A DNA stretch of 64,000 nt from Rubrivirga marina (GTDB lineage Bacteria; Bacteroidota; Rhodothermia; Rhodothermales; Rubricoccaceae), in contig NZ_MQWD01000001.1 of the NCBI RefSeq assembly GCF_002283365.1, positions 191,948-255,947 on the forward strand. The letters run 5' to 3'. The notes under the pieces are model-generated. The model had not been told where the DNA came from and made no database searches. It saw nothing but the letters and a program-made list of their open reading frames with translations. This document shows, in pieces, positions 50,055 to 59,813 of this stretch. A program made the position numbers and the translations under genes. Within the stretch, counting starts at the first letter, position 1. Every line of letters begins with the position of its first letter.

Positions 50055-50507
50055 ATGCCCCGCTTCCTCCTGCTCCTCCTCGTCATGGTCGCCGCCCCGG
50101 CGGCCCTCGCCCAGCCCGACACGACTGCCGCGCCCTCCGACCCCGTCGGACGGCCCACTTACGCCGCTCCTGAAGGCGTCGTCTTCCTCGTCCGCGAGCC
50201 CCAGCACGCGCGGGCGGCCATCCGGACCGCCGCCGAACTCCGCGAACGGCCGGCGTACGCCGAGGTCCCCGTCGAGCTCGTCGTCTGCGGCGGCGGGAGC
50301 CGGGCGCTCCTGGCCGACGCCCCGGACGCCGCCGCGCTGGTCGAGTCCGCCGCCGCCGGTGGCGTCCGGCTGCTTGCCTGCGGGATGTCGCTCGACAACC
50401 TCGGCATTGACCCGGCCGCCCTCGCGCCCGGCGTCGACGTCGTCCCGAACGGGCTCCTCTATGCCCTCGACCGTCAAGCCGAGGGGTTTCTCTCGGTCGA
50501 GCTCTAG
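50055..50507 (+). CDS. Exported DsrE-family protein
   Basis: 150 residues. Signal peptide LLLLLVMVAAPAALAQ. The DsrE/DsrF fold is suggested by VPVELVVCGGGSRALLADAP and VRLLACGMSLDNLGID, with Cys residues in the usual sulfur-carrying positions. DsrE-type proteins bind and hand over sulfur. A periplasmic form in this operon would pick up sulfane sulfur outside the membrane. Confidence 0.82.
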   Translation: MPRFLLLLLVMVAAPAALAQPDTTAAPSDPVGRPTYAAPEGVVFLVREPQHARAAIRTAAELRERPAYAEVPVELVVCGGGSRALLADAPDAAALVESAAAGGVRLLACGMSLDNLGIDPAALAPGVDVVPNGLLYALDRQAEGFLSVEL

Positions 50508-50536
50508 CCCTTCATCCTTCTTCACACGCTCCCACC

Positions 50537-50971
50537 GTGACCACCCGTCCTCTCCCGGAGGCTGCCTTCCGCGTGCTCCTCAGCCTCATCTTCCTTGTCT
50601 CCGGCGCGACCCACCTCCTCCGGCCGGAGGCCGTCGCGGCCCGGCTCGACGGGGCCCCGTTCGCCCACGTCGCGACGGCCCTCGCGCCGTCAACGTCTCT
50701 CGTGCTGCTGGCCGGCGTCGCCCTCCTGGCCGGCGGCCTCGCCCTCCTCGTCGGGTACCGGACGCGGGCCGCCGCGCTCGGGCTCATCGCCGTCCTCGTC
50801 CCGATCACGCTGACGGTCCAACTCGCGCCGGAGGCCCTGGGGCCCCTCTTCAAGAACGTCGCCATCCTAGGCGGCCTCGTGTTCTTCGCGGCCCACGGCT
50901 CGGAGGGGTACAGCGCGGACCGGGCCCTCCGGCTCCGCCGCGCCCGCCGGCTCGTCCCCGCCCTGTCATGA
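50537..50971 (+). CDS. DoxX-family membrane protein
   Basis: 144 residues with a GTG start. Four hydrophobic segments (AFRVLLSLIFLVSGATHLL, LVLLAGVALLAGGLALLVGY, LGLIAVLVPITLTVQL, NVAILGGLVFFAAHG) fit DoxX/DoxD, linked to thiosulfate or quinone redox chemistry. It overlaps the next start by four bases. Confidence 0.87.
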   Translation: MTTRPLPEAAFRVLLSLIFLVSGATHLLRPEAVAARLDGAPFAHVATALAPSTSLVLLAGVALLAGGLALLVGYRTRAAALGLIAVLVPITLTVQLAPEALGPLFKNVAILGGLVFFAAHGSEGYSADRALRLRRARRLVPALS

Positions 50972-51870
50972 ACCGCCTCGGACTCTTCCTCGCTGTCGTC
51001 GCCGGGCTCGCGCCGGCCGCCGCGGCCCAGAGCTACGACCAGTCCGTGCTCGGTGCGCTCCTCGAGCGGGAGGGCCGTCTCCCGGACGCGCCGCCTGAGT
51101 ACGCCGTGTGGCGCGTCGAGCACGAGACGGGCAACTCGGTCTACGCTCGGCACGACCTGTACCTCCGGGTCGGCGAGGGCGACGCGCGACGCGGCCGCCA
51201 GCGGCTCGTGCTCGCCCAACTCCTCGGCCAGCCCGCACCCACGGCCCTCGCCGTCGGGGACTCGCTCGTGCTCCCGGCCCGACCCGCCGACTTCGACCTC
51301 TCCCCACTCGCCTACGCGCCGTACCCCCGGACATGGTCCGGCGCGGCCGGCATCGACAAGGCCGTCGTCGTCGACAAGACGACGCAGACGTGGGCGGCCT
51401 ACGAGGCCGGCCGACTCGTCCGGTGGGGCCCGGCCTCGACGGGCGCGGCCGAGACCCCGACGCCGTCCGGCCGGTTCACGATGAACTGGCGCGCGCTCGA
51501 GCGTTACTCGTCGGAGGCCCCGCCGGGCGAGGAGTGGTTCATGCGGTACGTCATGAACATCCACGCCGCTCGCGGCATCCACCTCCACCAGTACGACGTC
51601 GTGCCGACGGGACCACCCCAGGGCCACGGCTGCGTCCGGATGGTGACCTCCGACGCCGAGTGGCTCTACGAGTGGTCGAGCGGGTGGCAGACGACGGCTG
51701 GGGAGGGCGCGCTCGGGGGCCGGGTCACCGGCGAGGGTACGCTCGTCGTCGTCCAGGGCGACGAGCCCGAGGGCGCGCCTGAGCGGTTCGTGATGCGGCG
51801 GGATGCCCCCGTCCGCGTCGCCGTCCTCCTCCCGCCTGATCCGATGGCCGTCCCCCGTGGGGACCGATGA
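50968..51870 (+). CDS. Secreted L,D-transpeptidase (YkuD domain)
   Basis: 300 residues. Signal peptide LGLFLAVVAGLAPAAAAQ. The YkuD domain has IHLHQYDVVPTGPPQGHGCVRM, with the catalytic Cys at about 222. The N-terminal half is unassigned. It crosslinks or modifies peptidoglycan. Overlap with the DoxX gene puts it last in the sulfur operon, where its link to the other functions is unclear. Confidence 0.85.
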   Translation: MNRLGLFLAVVAGLAPAAAAQSYDQSVLGALLEREGRLPDAPPEYAVWRVEHETGNSVYARHDLYLRVGEGDARRGRQRLVLAQLLGQPAPTALAVGDSLVLPARPADFDLSPLAYAPYPRTWSGAAGIDKAVVVDKTTQTWAAYEAGRLVRWGPASTGAAETPTPSGRFTMNWRALERYSSEAPPGEEWFMRYVMNIHAARGIHLHQYDVVPTGPPQGHGCVRMVTSDAEWLYEWSSGWQTTAGEGALGGRVTGEGTLVVVQGDEPEGAPERFVMRRDAPVRVAVLLPPDPMAVPRGDR

Positions 51871-52088
51871 TGGGGCGCCTCGTCCACGGAGCCCATGCCA
51901 CCGACGCCTGCGACTGCCACGAGTGGCCTGCGGGTGGACGTCCAGCGGGGTGACGATCGCTGCGGCCTCGTGGAGCGGCGTCTCCGCCCGTGCCCGCCGC
52001 CGAGGTCCGACGGGGGCCAGGAACCGTCAATATGCGCCGTTATGGAGAGTGAGAAGCGGAAGGCGCATTCCTGTCACGCCTCTTTCTG

Positions 52089-52113
52089 AGCGGGCGCCAG
52101 GGTGTCGCCCGCT
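52089..52113 (+). terminator. Stem-loop after the sulfur operon
   Basis: agcgggcg (52089-52096) pairs with cgcccgct (52106-52113) across nine bases. It lies 219 bp after the last stop of the operon and is the only clear hairpin before the island end. There is no U-tract. The rest of 51871-52324 holds nothing I can identify. Confidence 0.4.
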
Positions 52114-52324
52114 GGCGGGAATACCGGTCGGCTCCCCTCTCACCGTGCGTCCAGCGCACCCCGAGGGCCTCCGCGTCTGGGTCACCCGAGCCGGTCAGCC
52201 CCAGACGCGACTTCGAGTCCGAGGAGTCAAGATCCCCGTCTCCGCTCGATGGTCCCCCGTAGACCCGTCAGGCCACAACCGTTGGCGTAGCTCCACACTA
52301 CCGAGCAAGCCTCGAGCGCCGATT

Positions 52325-52346
52325 GTTGTACCCATGTTGTACCCCT
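52325..52346 (+). promoter_or_regulatory. Paired gttgtaccc repeats inside the right end
   Basis: gttgtacccat and gttgtacccct in tandem, 21 bp inside the right 43-bp repeat. Nearly the same pair precedes the integrase at 12778-12803. Likely integrase arm-type sites. Confidence 0.5.
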
Positions 52347-52367
52347 AAACCGCAAGTCCGGTCTCCT

Positions 52368-52410
52368 ACAACAGGATACCGGGCTTCGGAGTGGGCCCTG
52401 TTGGATTTGA
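52368..52410 (-). repeat. Right attachment site (43-bp repeat overlapping tRNA-Val 3' end)
   Basis: Perfect 43-bp match to 12626-12668. Bases 52392-52410 belong to the tRNA, so the island restored a complete tRNA on insertion. Confidence 0.9.
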
Positions 52411-52465
52411 ACCAACGACCTCTCGCGTGTGAGGCGAGCGCTCTAAACCCCTGAGCTAAGGGCCC
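52392..52465 (-). tRNA. tRNA-Val (anticodon CAC)
   Basis: 74 nt including the discriminator A, without encoded CCA. The cloverleaf closes completely: acceptor gggccct/agggccc, D-arm gctc/gagc, anticodon stem ctcgc/gcgag with loop ctcacac, T-arm gttgg/ccaac with loop ttcaaat. It is the integration target of the island and remains intact. Confidence 0.95.
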
Positions 52466-52659
52466 GACAGGCGTCGAAAGTAGCCCGGGGCCGCGCAGCA
52501 CGGCAAGGCGCCCGCGTGGAGAGACCGCGAGGACGACCGCCTCGGCGCGGAGTTCGCCCACCGACGTCTCGAGGCGGACGGACACGCACAAGGGCGACCC
52601 TCCGAAGAAGGCCGCCCTTGTGGTGGCTCGGGGCCACGAGGACCAGATCAGAGGAGCGC

Positions 52660-53319
52660 CTAGGCCTCTTCCGGCGTGTAGACCTCCTTGAGGATCCCCT
52701 GGAGCTTGGTCCGGCCGCGGTTGATCCGGCTCTTGACCGTGCCCATCGGGAGGCCCGTGATATCGGCGATCTCCTCGTAGGCCAGCTGTTGCACGTCGCG
52801 GAGGACGACGACCTCACGGAACTCCTCCGGGATCTGGGCGAGCGCGTCCTGGATGTACTTGTCCTGGATCGTGCCCTCGGCGTGCTTGTCCGGGAGGAAC
52901 GTCTCGTCTGGGATCTCGACCTCGTACTCCTCGTCGTCGCGGTTCACCGACTGGAGGCTGTAGAGCCGACGGCGCTTCCGCTTGCGGTATTCGCTCCGCG
53001 CGAGGTTGCCGGCAATCGTGTAGAGCCACGTCGAGAACTTGGCAATTCGGCGGTAGCTGTGCCGGTTGCGGTAGACCCGGAGGAACGTCTCCTGGAGGAG
53101 GTCCTCGCACTCTTTGAGGTCGCCGAGAAACCGGTAGATGTAGTTCGTCAGCGGGTCGTGGTAACGACTGACGAGGATGTCGAACGCTTCGACCGTGCCC
53201 ATCTGGAACTGGGACATCAGGTCCTCGTCGTTCATCTGCGACAGGACGCCGTGGTTCTTAGAGGCCGGGGTGACCGTCTTGTTGGCCTTGGCGAACGTCT
53301 GCTTTTTCAGGGTCGGCAT
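52660..53319 (-). CDS. ECF-type RNA polymerase sigma factor
   Basis: 219 residues. Sigma region 2 (FDILVSRYHDPLTNYIYRFL, EDLLQETFLRVYRN, KFSTWLYTIAGNLARSEYRK) and region 4 (LAQIPEEFREVVVLRDVQQL, TGLPMGTVKSRINRGRTKL) are both complete. The N-terminal 30 residues are a Lys-rich extension. No anti-sigma gene is adjacent. Codon use is less GC-biased than the neighbours, as in highly conserved genes. It is the first chromosomal gene beyond the tRNA. Confidence 0.94.
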   Translation of the reverse strand: MPTLKKQTFAKANKTVTPASKNHGVLSQMNDEDLMSQFQMGTVEAFDILVSRYHDPLTNYIYRFLGDLKECEDLLQETFLRVYRNRHSYRRIAKFSTWLYTIAGNLARSEYRKRKRRRLYSLQSVNRDDEEYEVEIPDETFLPDKHAEGTIQDKYIQDALAQIPEEFREVVVLRDVQQLAYEEIADITGLPMGTVKSRINRGRTKLQGILKEVYTPEEA

Positions 53320-53449
53320 ATGCGAGGCGGAGAGAAGGGAGGTGGTGGGGGCGCCGGTTTGTCAGCGACCTAGAGATGCGCAAGGAGCGTGCCCGGGAAG
53401 GTTGTGACAACAGGGATCACGGCCCTTTCGTGGAATCCCCCGTGGCGCG

Positions 53450-54487
53450 CTAGGGAGTCGTCGCGGCGGCGCGGCGGAGGGCGAGCGTCAGGATGAGCCG
53501 CTCGTCGCGGTGGGAGCCGCCTTTGAGTTCCAGATCGGCCGCCAAGAGCGCCTCGAAGGCCCGGCGGAGGCCCCTCGGACCGTAGCGCTTGGCGGGTGGC
53601 ACGTAGTCACGAAGGAAGAAGGGCGGCACGCCGATCTGTCCGGCCCACTCGCGTTCAGGCACACCCGCTTCGAGACAACCTGTCAGCTTCCACAGCTTCG
53701 TCATGTGCGACGAGAGGAGCGCGACGATCCGGATCGCCTCGCCGGCCCTGTTGCCGGCCTGGGCGAGGAGCGCGTCGGCGATGGCGAGCGCCTTGGGCAC
53801 GTCGCCCCGGCCGAGGGCGGCCTGGAGTTCGAACGGGTTCTGCTCGGCCGAATGGCCCGCGGCCCGCAGCACGTCATCGCGCGTGACCCGCTTCCGGTCG
53901 CCGACGTACGTCACCAGCTTGTCGACCTCGGCGTCGAGGCCGCGGAGGTCGGAGCCCGACATCTCGGCGAGCATCGCGGCCGCGCCCGCCTCGGTCTCGA
54001 CGCGGCGCGCCTTGAACCGCTTCTCGACCCAGCTCGGGAGCGCGGCCGGCTTGAGCGGCTCGAAGTTCGACCACACGGCGTTCTCGCGAAGCGCGCGGTA
54101 CGGGTGGGCCGAGACGTTCGGCTTCGCGTTGCAGAGGAGGACCACGACGGCGTGCGGGTTGGTCGCCTCGGCGTAGCTCTTGAACAGCCCGTTGTCGGCC
54201 AGCTTCTCGAACCCGCGCACCACGACGAGCCGACGGGCGGCCATCATCGGGAACTGGGCGCACTGCGCGAGCACCTGCTGCGCCGTCGCCTCCGGCCCGA
54301 ACACGACGTCGAGGTTGAAGTCGCGCTCGTGGGGCTCGACGGCGTGCTCGACGGCGAGTCGCTGGAGCTCGTCCATGAACCAGCCCTCCTCCCCGTAGAA
54401 GAAGTAGAGCGGGGCGAACTGGCCGTGCCGAAAGCCGGTCGCGAGGTCGTCGAACGAGGCGCCAGTCTTGGAGCGGCCTTTCGCCAT
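53450..54487 (-). CDS. holA: DNA polymerase III subunit delta
   Basis: 345 residues, the usual length. PLYFFYGEEGWFMDELQRLA begins the clamp-loader delta fold; DNGLFKSYAEATNPHAVVVL, GSDLRGLDAEVDKLVTYVGD and FELQAALGRGDVPKALAIAD follow the family. It opens the beta sliding clamp during loading. It stands alone on the minus strand. Confidence 0.93.
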   Translation of the reverse strand: MAKGRSKTGASFDDLATGFRHGQFAPLYFFYGEEGWFMDELQRLAVEHAVEPHERDFNLDVVFGPEATAQQVLAQCAQFPMMAARRLVVVRGFEKLADNGLFKSYAEATNPHAVVVLLCNAKPNVSAHPYRALRENAVWSNFEPLKPAALPSWVEKRFKARRVETEAGAAAMLAEMSGSDLRGLDAEVDKLVTYVGDRKRVTRDDVLRAAGHSAEQNPFELQAALGRGDVPKALAIADALLAQAGNRAGEAIRIVALLSSHMTKLWKLTGCLEAGVPEREWAGQIGVPPFFLRDYVPPAKRYGPRGLRRAFEALLAADLELKGGSHRDERLILTLALRRAAATTP

Positions 54488-54658
54488 GGGCGGTCGGGAG
54501 GGAGTCGAGAAGGTCGGCCGCGGGGGTGCCGAGGTCGTGACACCGAAGGTAGGCCGGGGCCGACGCCATCCGGGGACCTCGGCCGATCCTCAGGCACGAT
54601 CTCACCGGACGCCCAGGCTCACCGGACGCTCAGGGACCGGACCTCCGCGAGCGCGCCC

Positions 54659-54880
54659 TCACCCGGCGGGCCGGTACGTGCAGCCGCACCGCCACCCGGG
54701 ACCGACCTCGTGTGGGATGGGGCGGAGCGCCATCGCCTCGTCGACCGTCATCACGAACCCGTCGGTCTCGTGACACTCGGGTGCCGAGTCGGGCGCCTGA
54801 CTCGCTCGCAAGCGGATCCGCTCGACGCCGGCCTCGGCCAGGATGAACAGCTGGTAGGCCTCGTTCTCCGACGGCGACAT
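54659..54880 (-). CDS. Small Cys-containing hypothetical protein
   Basis: About 73 residues from ATG 54880; the frame is open to 54976. ECHETDGFVMTVDEAMALRP and GWRCGCTYRPAG place three Cys and a His that could bind a metal. No family is recognised. It is separated from holA by 170 bp. Confidence 0.6.
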   Translation of the reverse strand: MSPSENEAYQLFILAEAGVERIRLRASQAPDSAPECHETDGFVMTVDEAMALRPIPHEVGPGWRCGCTYRPAG

Positions 54881-55083
54881 GCGGCCGGGCCGCGCGAACG
54901 CGCGGGGGTCGCGGGTCGCGGTCGTGGAGGAACGGAGGGGGTGTGAGGAGCTGTACACGTCCCTAGTAAACGGCACTCTGTCTCAGTTCTGGAACTGCCG
55001 GCCCTATTCGGTGCCCGCCCGTTCCCACTTGTCGGCGTGGACGCTCGGCCTAGCTTCGTGGCACGCCCTCTCCCCCTCCGAAC

Positions 55084-55374
55084 TTGGCTGCCAAGACGAT
55101 GATCGAGTTCCTCGGCACCTTCCTCGTCCTCACGATCGGGCTGACGGTCCTGATCGGGAGCACGTACGCGCCGTTCGCCATCGCGGCCGTGCTCATCGGG
55201 GCGATCTACATGGGCGGCCATGTTTCGGCGGCGCATTACAACCCGGCCGTCACGCTCGCCTACTGGCTGCGGGGCCGGCTGCCGGCCGTCGGGATCGTCC
55301 CATACGTGCTGGCCCAACCGGCCGGCGCGGCGCTGGCGGCGCTCGCCTTCCGGGTCCAGGTCCCCGAGGCGTAA
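55084..55374 (+). CDS. Half-length aquaporin/MIP-like protein
   Basis: 96 residues with a TTG start. Three hydrophobic segments and one complete aquaporin half-helix: GGHVSAAHYNPAVTLAYWL with the NPA motif. Normal MIP channels have two such halves and about 230 residues. The second half is absent; the next gene starts 94 bp later. It may dimerise to form a pore or be a degenerate remnant. The start follows a gap of 200 bp with no other candidate. Confidence 0.75.
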   Translation: MAAKTMIEFLGTFLVLTIGLTVLIGSTYAPFAIAAVLIGAIYMGGHVSAAHYNPAVTLAYWLRGRLPAVGIVPYVLAQPAGAALAALAFRVQVPEA

Positions 55375-55467
55375 GGGCCCGCCCGAAGAGCGGGCGGAGA
55401 CGCGGATCGGGCGGAACGGTGCTTGTTGCGACAGGTAACGAGCCGCGACACTCCTCTCCCTCCCCTC

Positions 55468-56409
<942 letters not shown>

Positions 56410-56415
56410 CCTCGT

Positions 56416-56449
56416 CCGCCTCGGTGCCTCCGTCGGTGCGCCGAGGCGG
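56416..56449 (+). terminator. GCCTCGG-type stem-loop 1
   Basis: ccgcctcgg pairs with ccgaggcgg across 16 bases, 7 bp after the aldo/keto reductase stop. One of four similar hairpins in this flank. Confidence 0.6.
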
Positions 56450-56535
56450 GGGGCTCGGCCCGCAGGGTAAGGGCCTGCTGGCACCGCGGCGGGGACGGTG
56501 CGTAGGCTCCGGCCCCCGTCCACTGCCCCTCCCTC

Positions 56536-58521
<1,986 letters not shown>

Positions 58522-58551
58522 AGGGAGGCGGGACGGCCGTCCCCCTCCCCC

Positions 58552-58581
58552 GCCTCGGTGCCACCGTCGGGAGACCGAGGC
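58552..58581 (+). terminator. GCCTCGG-type stem-loop 2
   Basis: gcctcggt pairs with accgaggc across 14 bases, 31 bp after the acsA stop. Confidence 0.6.
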
Positions 58582-58654
58582 AGGACGAGCCGGCGACTAG
58601 TTGTTAGAACAGGAAACGAGGCCAAGGGGTCTCTGCCCCGTCCCCTCTGTCGCC

Positions 58655-59431
58655 ATGCTCGCCGTCACCGGAGCCACCGGCCACCTCGCCGACCGGGGGG
58701 GCGTCGTCCGCGAAGGTGGCTACGGCTGGCCGGAGACACTCGGCCCGGCTCTCGACGGCGTCGACCGGCTGCTGCTCATCTCGGGGAACGAGACTGGAAG
58801 GCGGGTTGCCCAGCACCAGCTCGTGATCGACGCCGCCCAAGAGGCCGGCGTCGGGCTCGTCGCCTACACGAGCATCCTCCACGCCGACACGTCCGAGATC
58901 GGGCTGGCGGAGGAGCACCGCCAGACGGAGGCCCTGCTCGACGCCAGCGGGATCCCGCACGTCGTCCTCCGCAACGGGTGGTACACCGAGAACTACACGG
59001 GCTCGATCGGCGCGGCGCTCGAGCACGGCGCCGTCCTCGGCAGCGCGGGCGACGCCCGGATCTCCGCCGCCTCGCGGAAGGACTTCGCCGAGGCAGCCGC
59101 CGTGGTCCTCACCTCCGACGAGGACCAGGCGGGGCGGACCTACGAACTCGCCGGCCCGTCGTTCACCATGACGGAGTACGCCGCCGAGCTCACGCGGCAG
59201 TCCGGCACCCCGGTGAACTACGTCGACATGACGGAGGAGGGCTACCGCGACGCCCTGATCCAGGCGGGCCTGCCCGAGCCCGTCGCCGCCATGCTCGCGC
59301 AGTCGGACGCCGCCGCGCGCCAAGGCGCGTTGGAGGGATCGCCCGACGACCTCGAGGGGCTCCTCAATCGGACGCCGACGCCGATGCCGGACGTCGTGGC
59401 CGAGGCGCTGGCCGCGCGCGGCGACGGGTAG
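58655..59431 (+). CDS. NmrA-like NAD(P)-binding oxidoreductase with an internal deletion
   Basis: 258 residues. It is close to QorB-type quinone oxidoreductases: RLLLISGNETGRRVAQHQLV, VGLVAYTSILHADTSEIGLA and HVVLRNGWYTENYTGSIGAA. But after LAVTGATGHL the sequence jumps directly to ADRGGVVREGGYGWPETLGP. About 35-40 residues normally found there (first helix and second strand of the Rossmann fold) are gone, in frame. NAD(P) binding is therefore doubtful. It could be a recent loss-of-function allele. Confidence 0.85.
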   Translation: MLAVTGATGHLADRGGVVREGGYGWPETLGPALDGVDRLLLISGNETGRRVAQHQLVIDAAQEAGVGLVAYTSILHADTSEIGLAEEHRQTEALLDASGIPHVVLRNGWYTENYTGSIGAALEHGAVLGSAGDARISAASRKDFAEAAAVVLTSDEDQAGRTYELAGPSFTMTEYAAELTRQSGTPVNYVDMTEEGYRDALIQAGLPEPVAAMLAQSDAAARQGALEGSPDDLEGLLNRTPTPMPDVVAEALAARGDG

Positions 59432-59435
59432 GCCC

Positions 59436-59451
59436 GCCTCGGCGTCGAGGC
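59436..59451 (+). terminator. GCCTCGG-type stem-loop 3
   Basis: gcctcg pairs with cgaggc across gcgt, 4 bp after the oxidoreductase stop. It is the shortest of the four. Confidence 0.5.
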
Positions 59452-59530
59452 AGGGGGAGCTGGAGAGATAAGACGAGTCAGCGCAGCCGGTGCAAACGGC
59501 CGTAGACTCCGGCCTTCACCCTCCCTCCGC

Positions 59531-59812
59531 ATGACCAAGGAGCAGCACTGGCAGGCCCAGATCCGCCGCATCGCGATCCTCCTCGCCGTCTGGGCCGTCG
59601 TCGCCTTCGGGATGTCCATCTTCGGCGCGCCGTTCCTCAACCGGTTCTCGTTCGGGGGCATCCCGTTCGGGTTCTGGATGGCGCAGCAGGGGTCGATCTA
59701 CGTGTTCGTCGCCCTCATCTGGATCTACGCCCGCACGAGCGACAAGGCCGACGCCGAGGCGGGGCTGGCCGAGACCGACGCGACCACGGCCACCGGCGGC
59801 GAGGGACACTAG
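59531..59812 (+). CDS. DUF4212 symporter small subunit
   Basis: 93 residues. Matches DUF4212: two membrane helices (IRRIAILLAVWAVVAFGMSI, GFWMAQQGSIYVFVALIWIY). These small proteins are cotranscribed with solute:sodium symporters of the acetate permease type and form a two-part transporter, as here, one base before the next ATG. Confidence 0.93.
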   Translation: MTKEQHWQAQIRRIAILLAVWAVVAFGMSIFGAPFLNRFSFGGIPFGFWMAQQGSIYVFVALIWIYARTSDKADAEAGLAETDATTATGGEGH

Positions 59813-59813
59813 C

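Larger units (their letters stand above)
12626..52410. mobile_element. 39.7-kb integrative genomic island at tRNA-Val
   Basis: Two perfect 43-bp direct repeats (12626-12668 and 52368-52410) bound the region. The right copy includes the last 19 nt of an intact tRNA-Val gene; the left copy carries only that tRNA fragment. This is the classical footprint of tyrosine-integrase insertion at a tRNA 3' end. An integrase gene starts 138 bp inside the left repeat. The contents are typically mobile: excisionase-like protein, Rep-like protein, HNH nuclease, integron, umuDC, ardC and radC, plus a sulfur cargo operon. No relaxase, type IV coupling protein or conjugation genes were found, so self-transfer is not supported. 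Confidence 0.85.

Noticed and set aside
51803-52348. 181-residue plus-strand frame at the island's right end
   Set aside because: It starts inside the L,D-transpeptidase gene in another frame, is Arg/Ser/Pro-rich and ends in the gttgtaccc repeats.
12626-52410. Conjugative element (ICE) classification
   Set aside because: No relaxase, coupling protein or type IV secretion genes were recognised, so only an integrative island is claimed.
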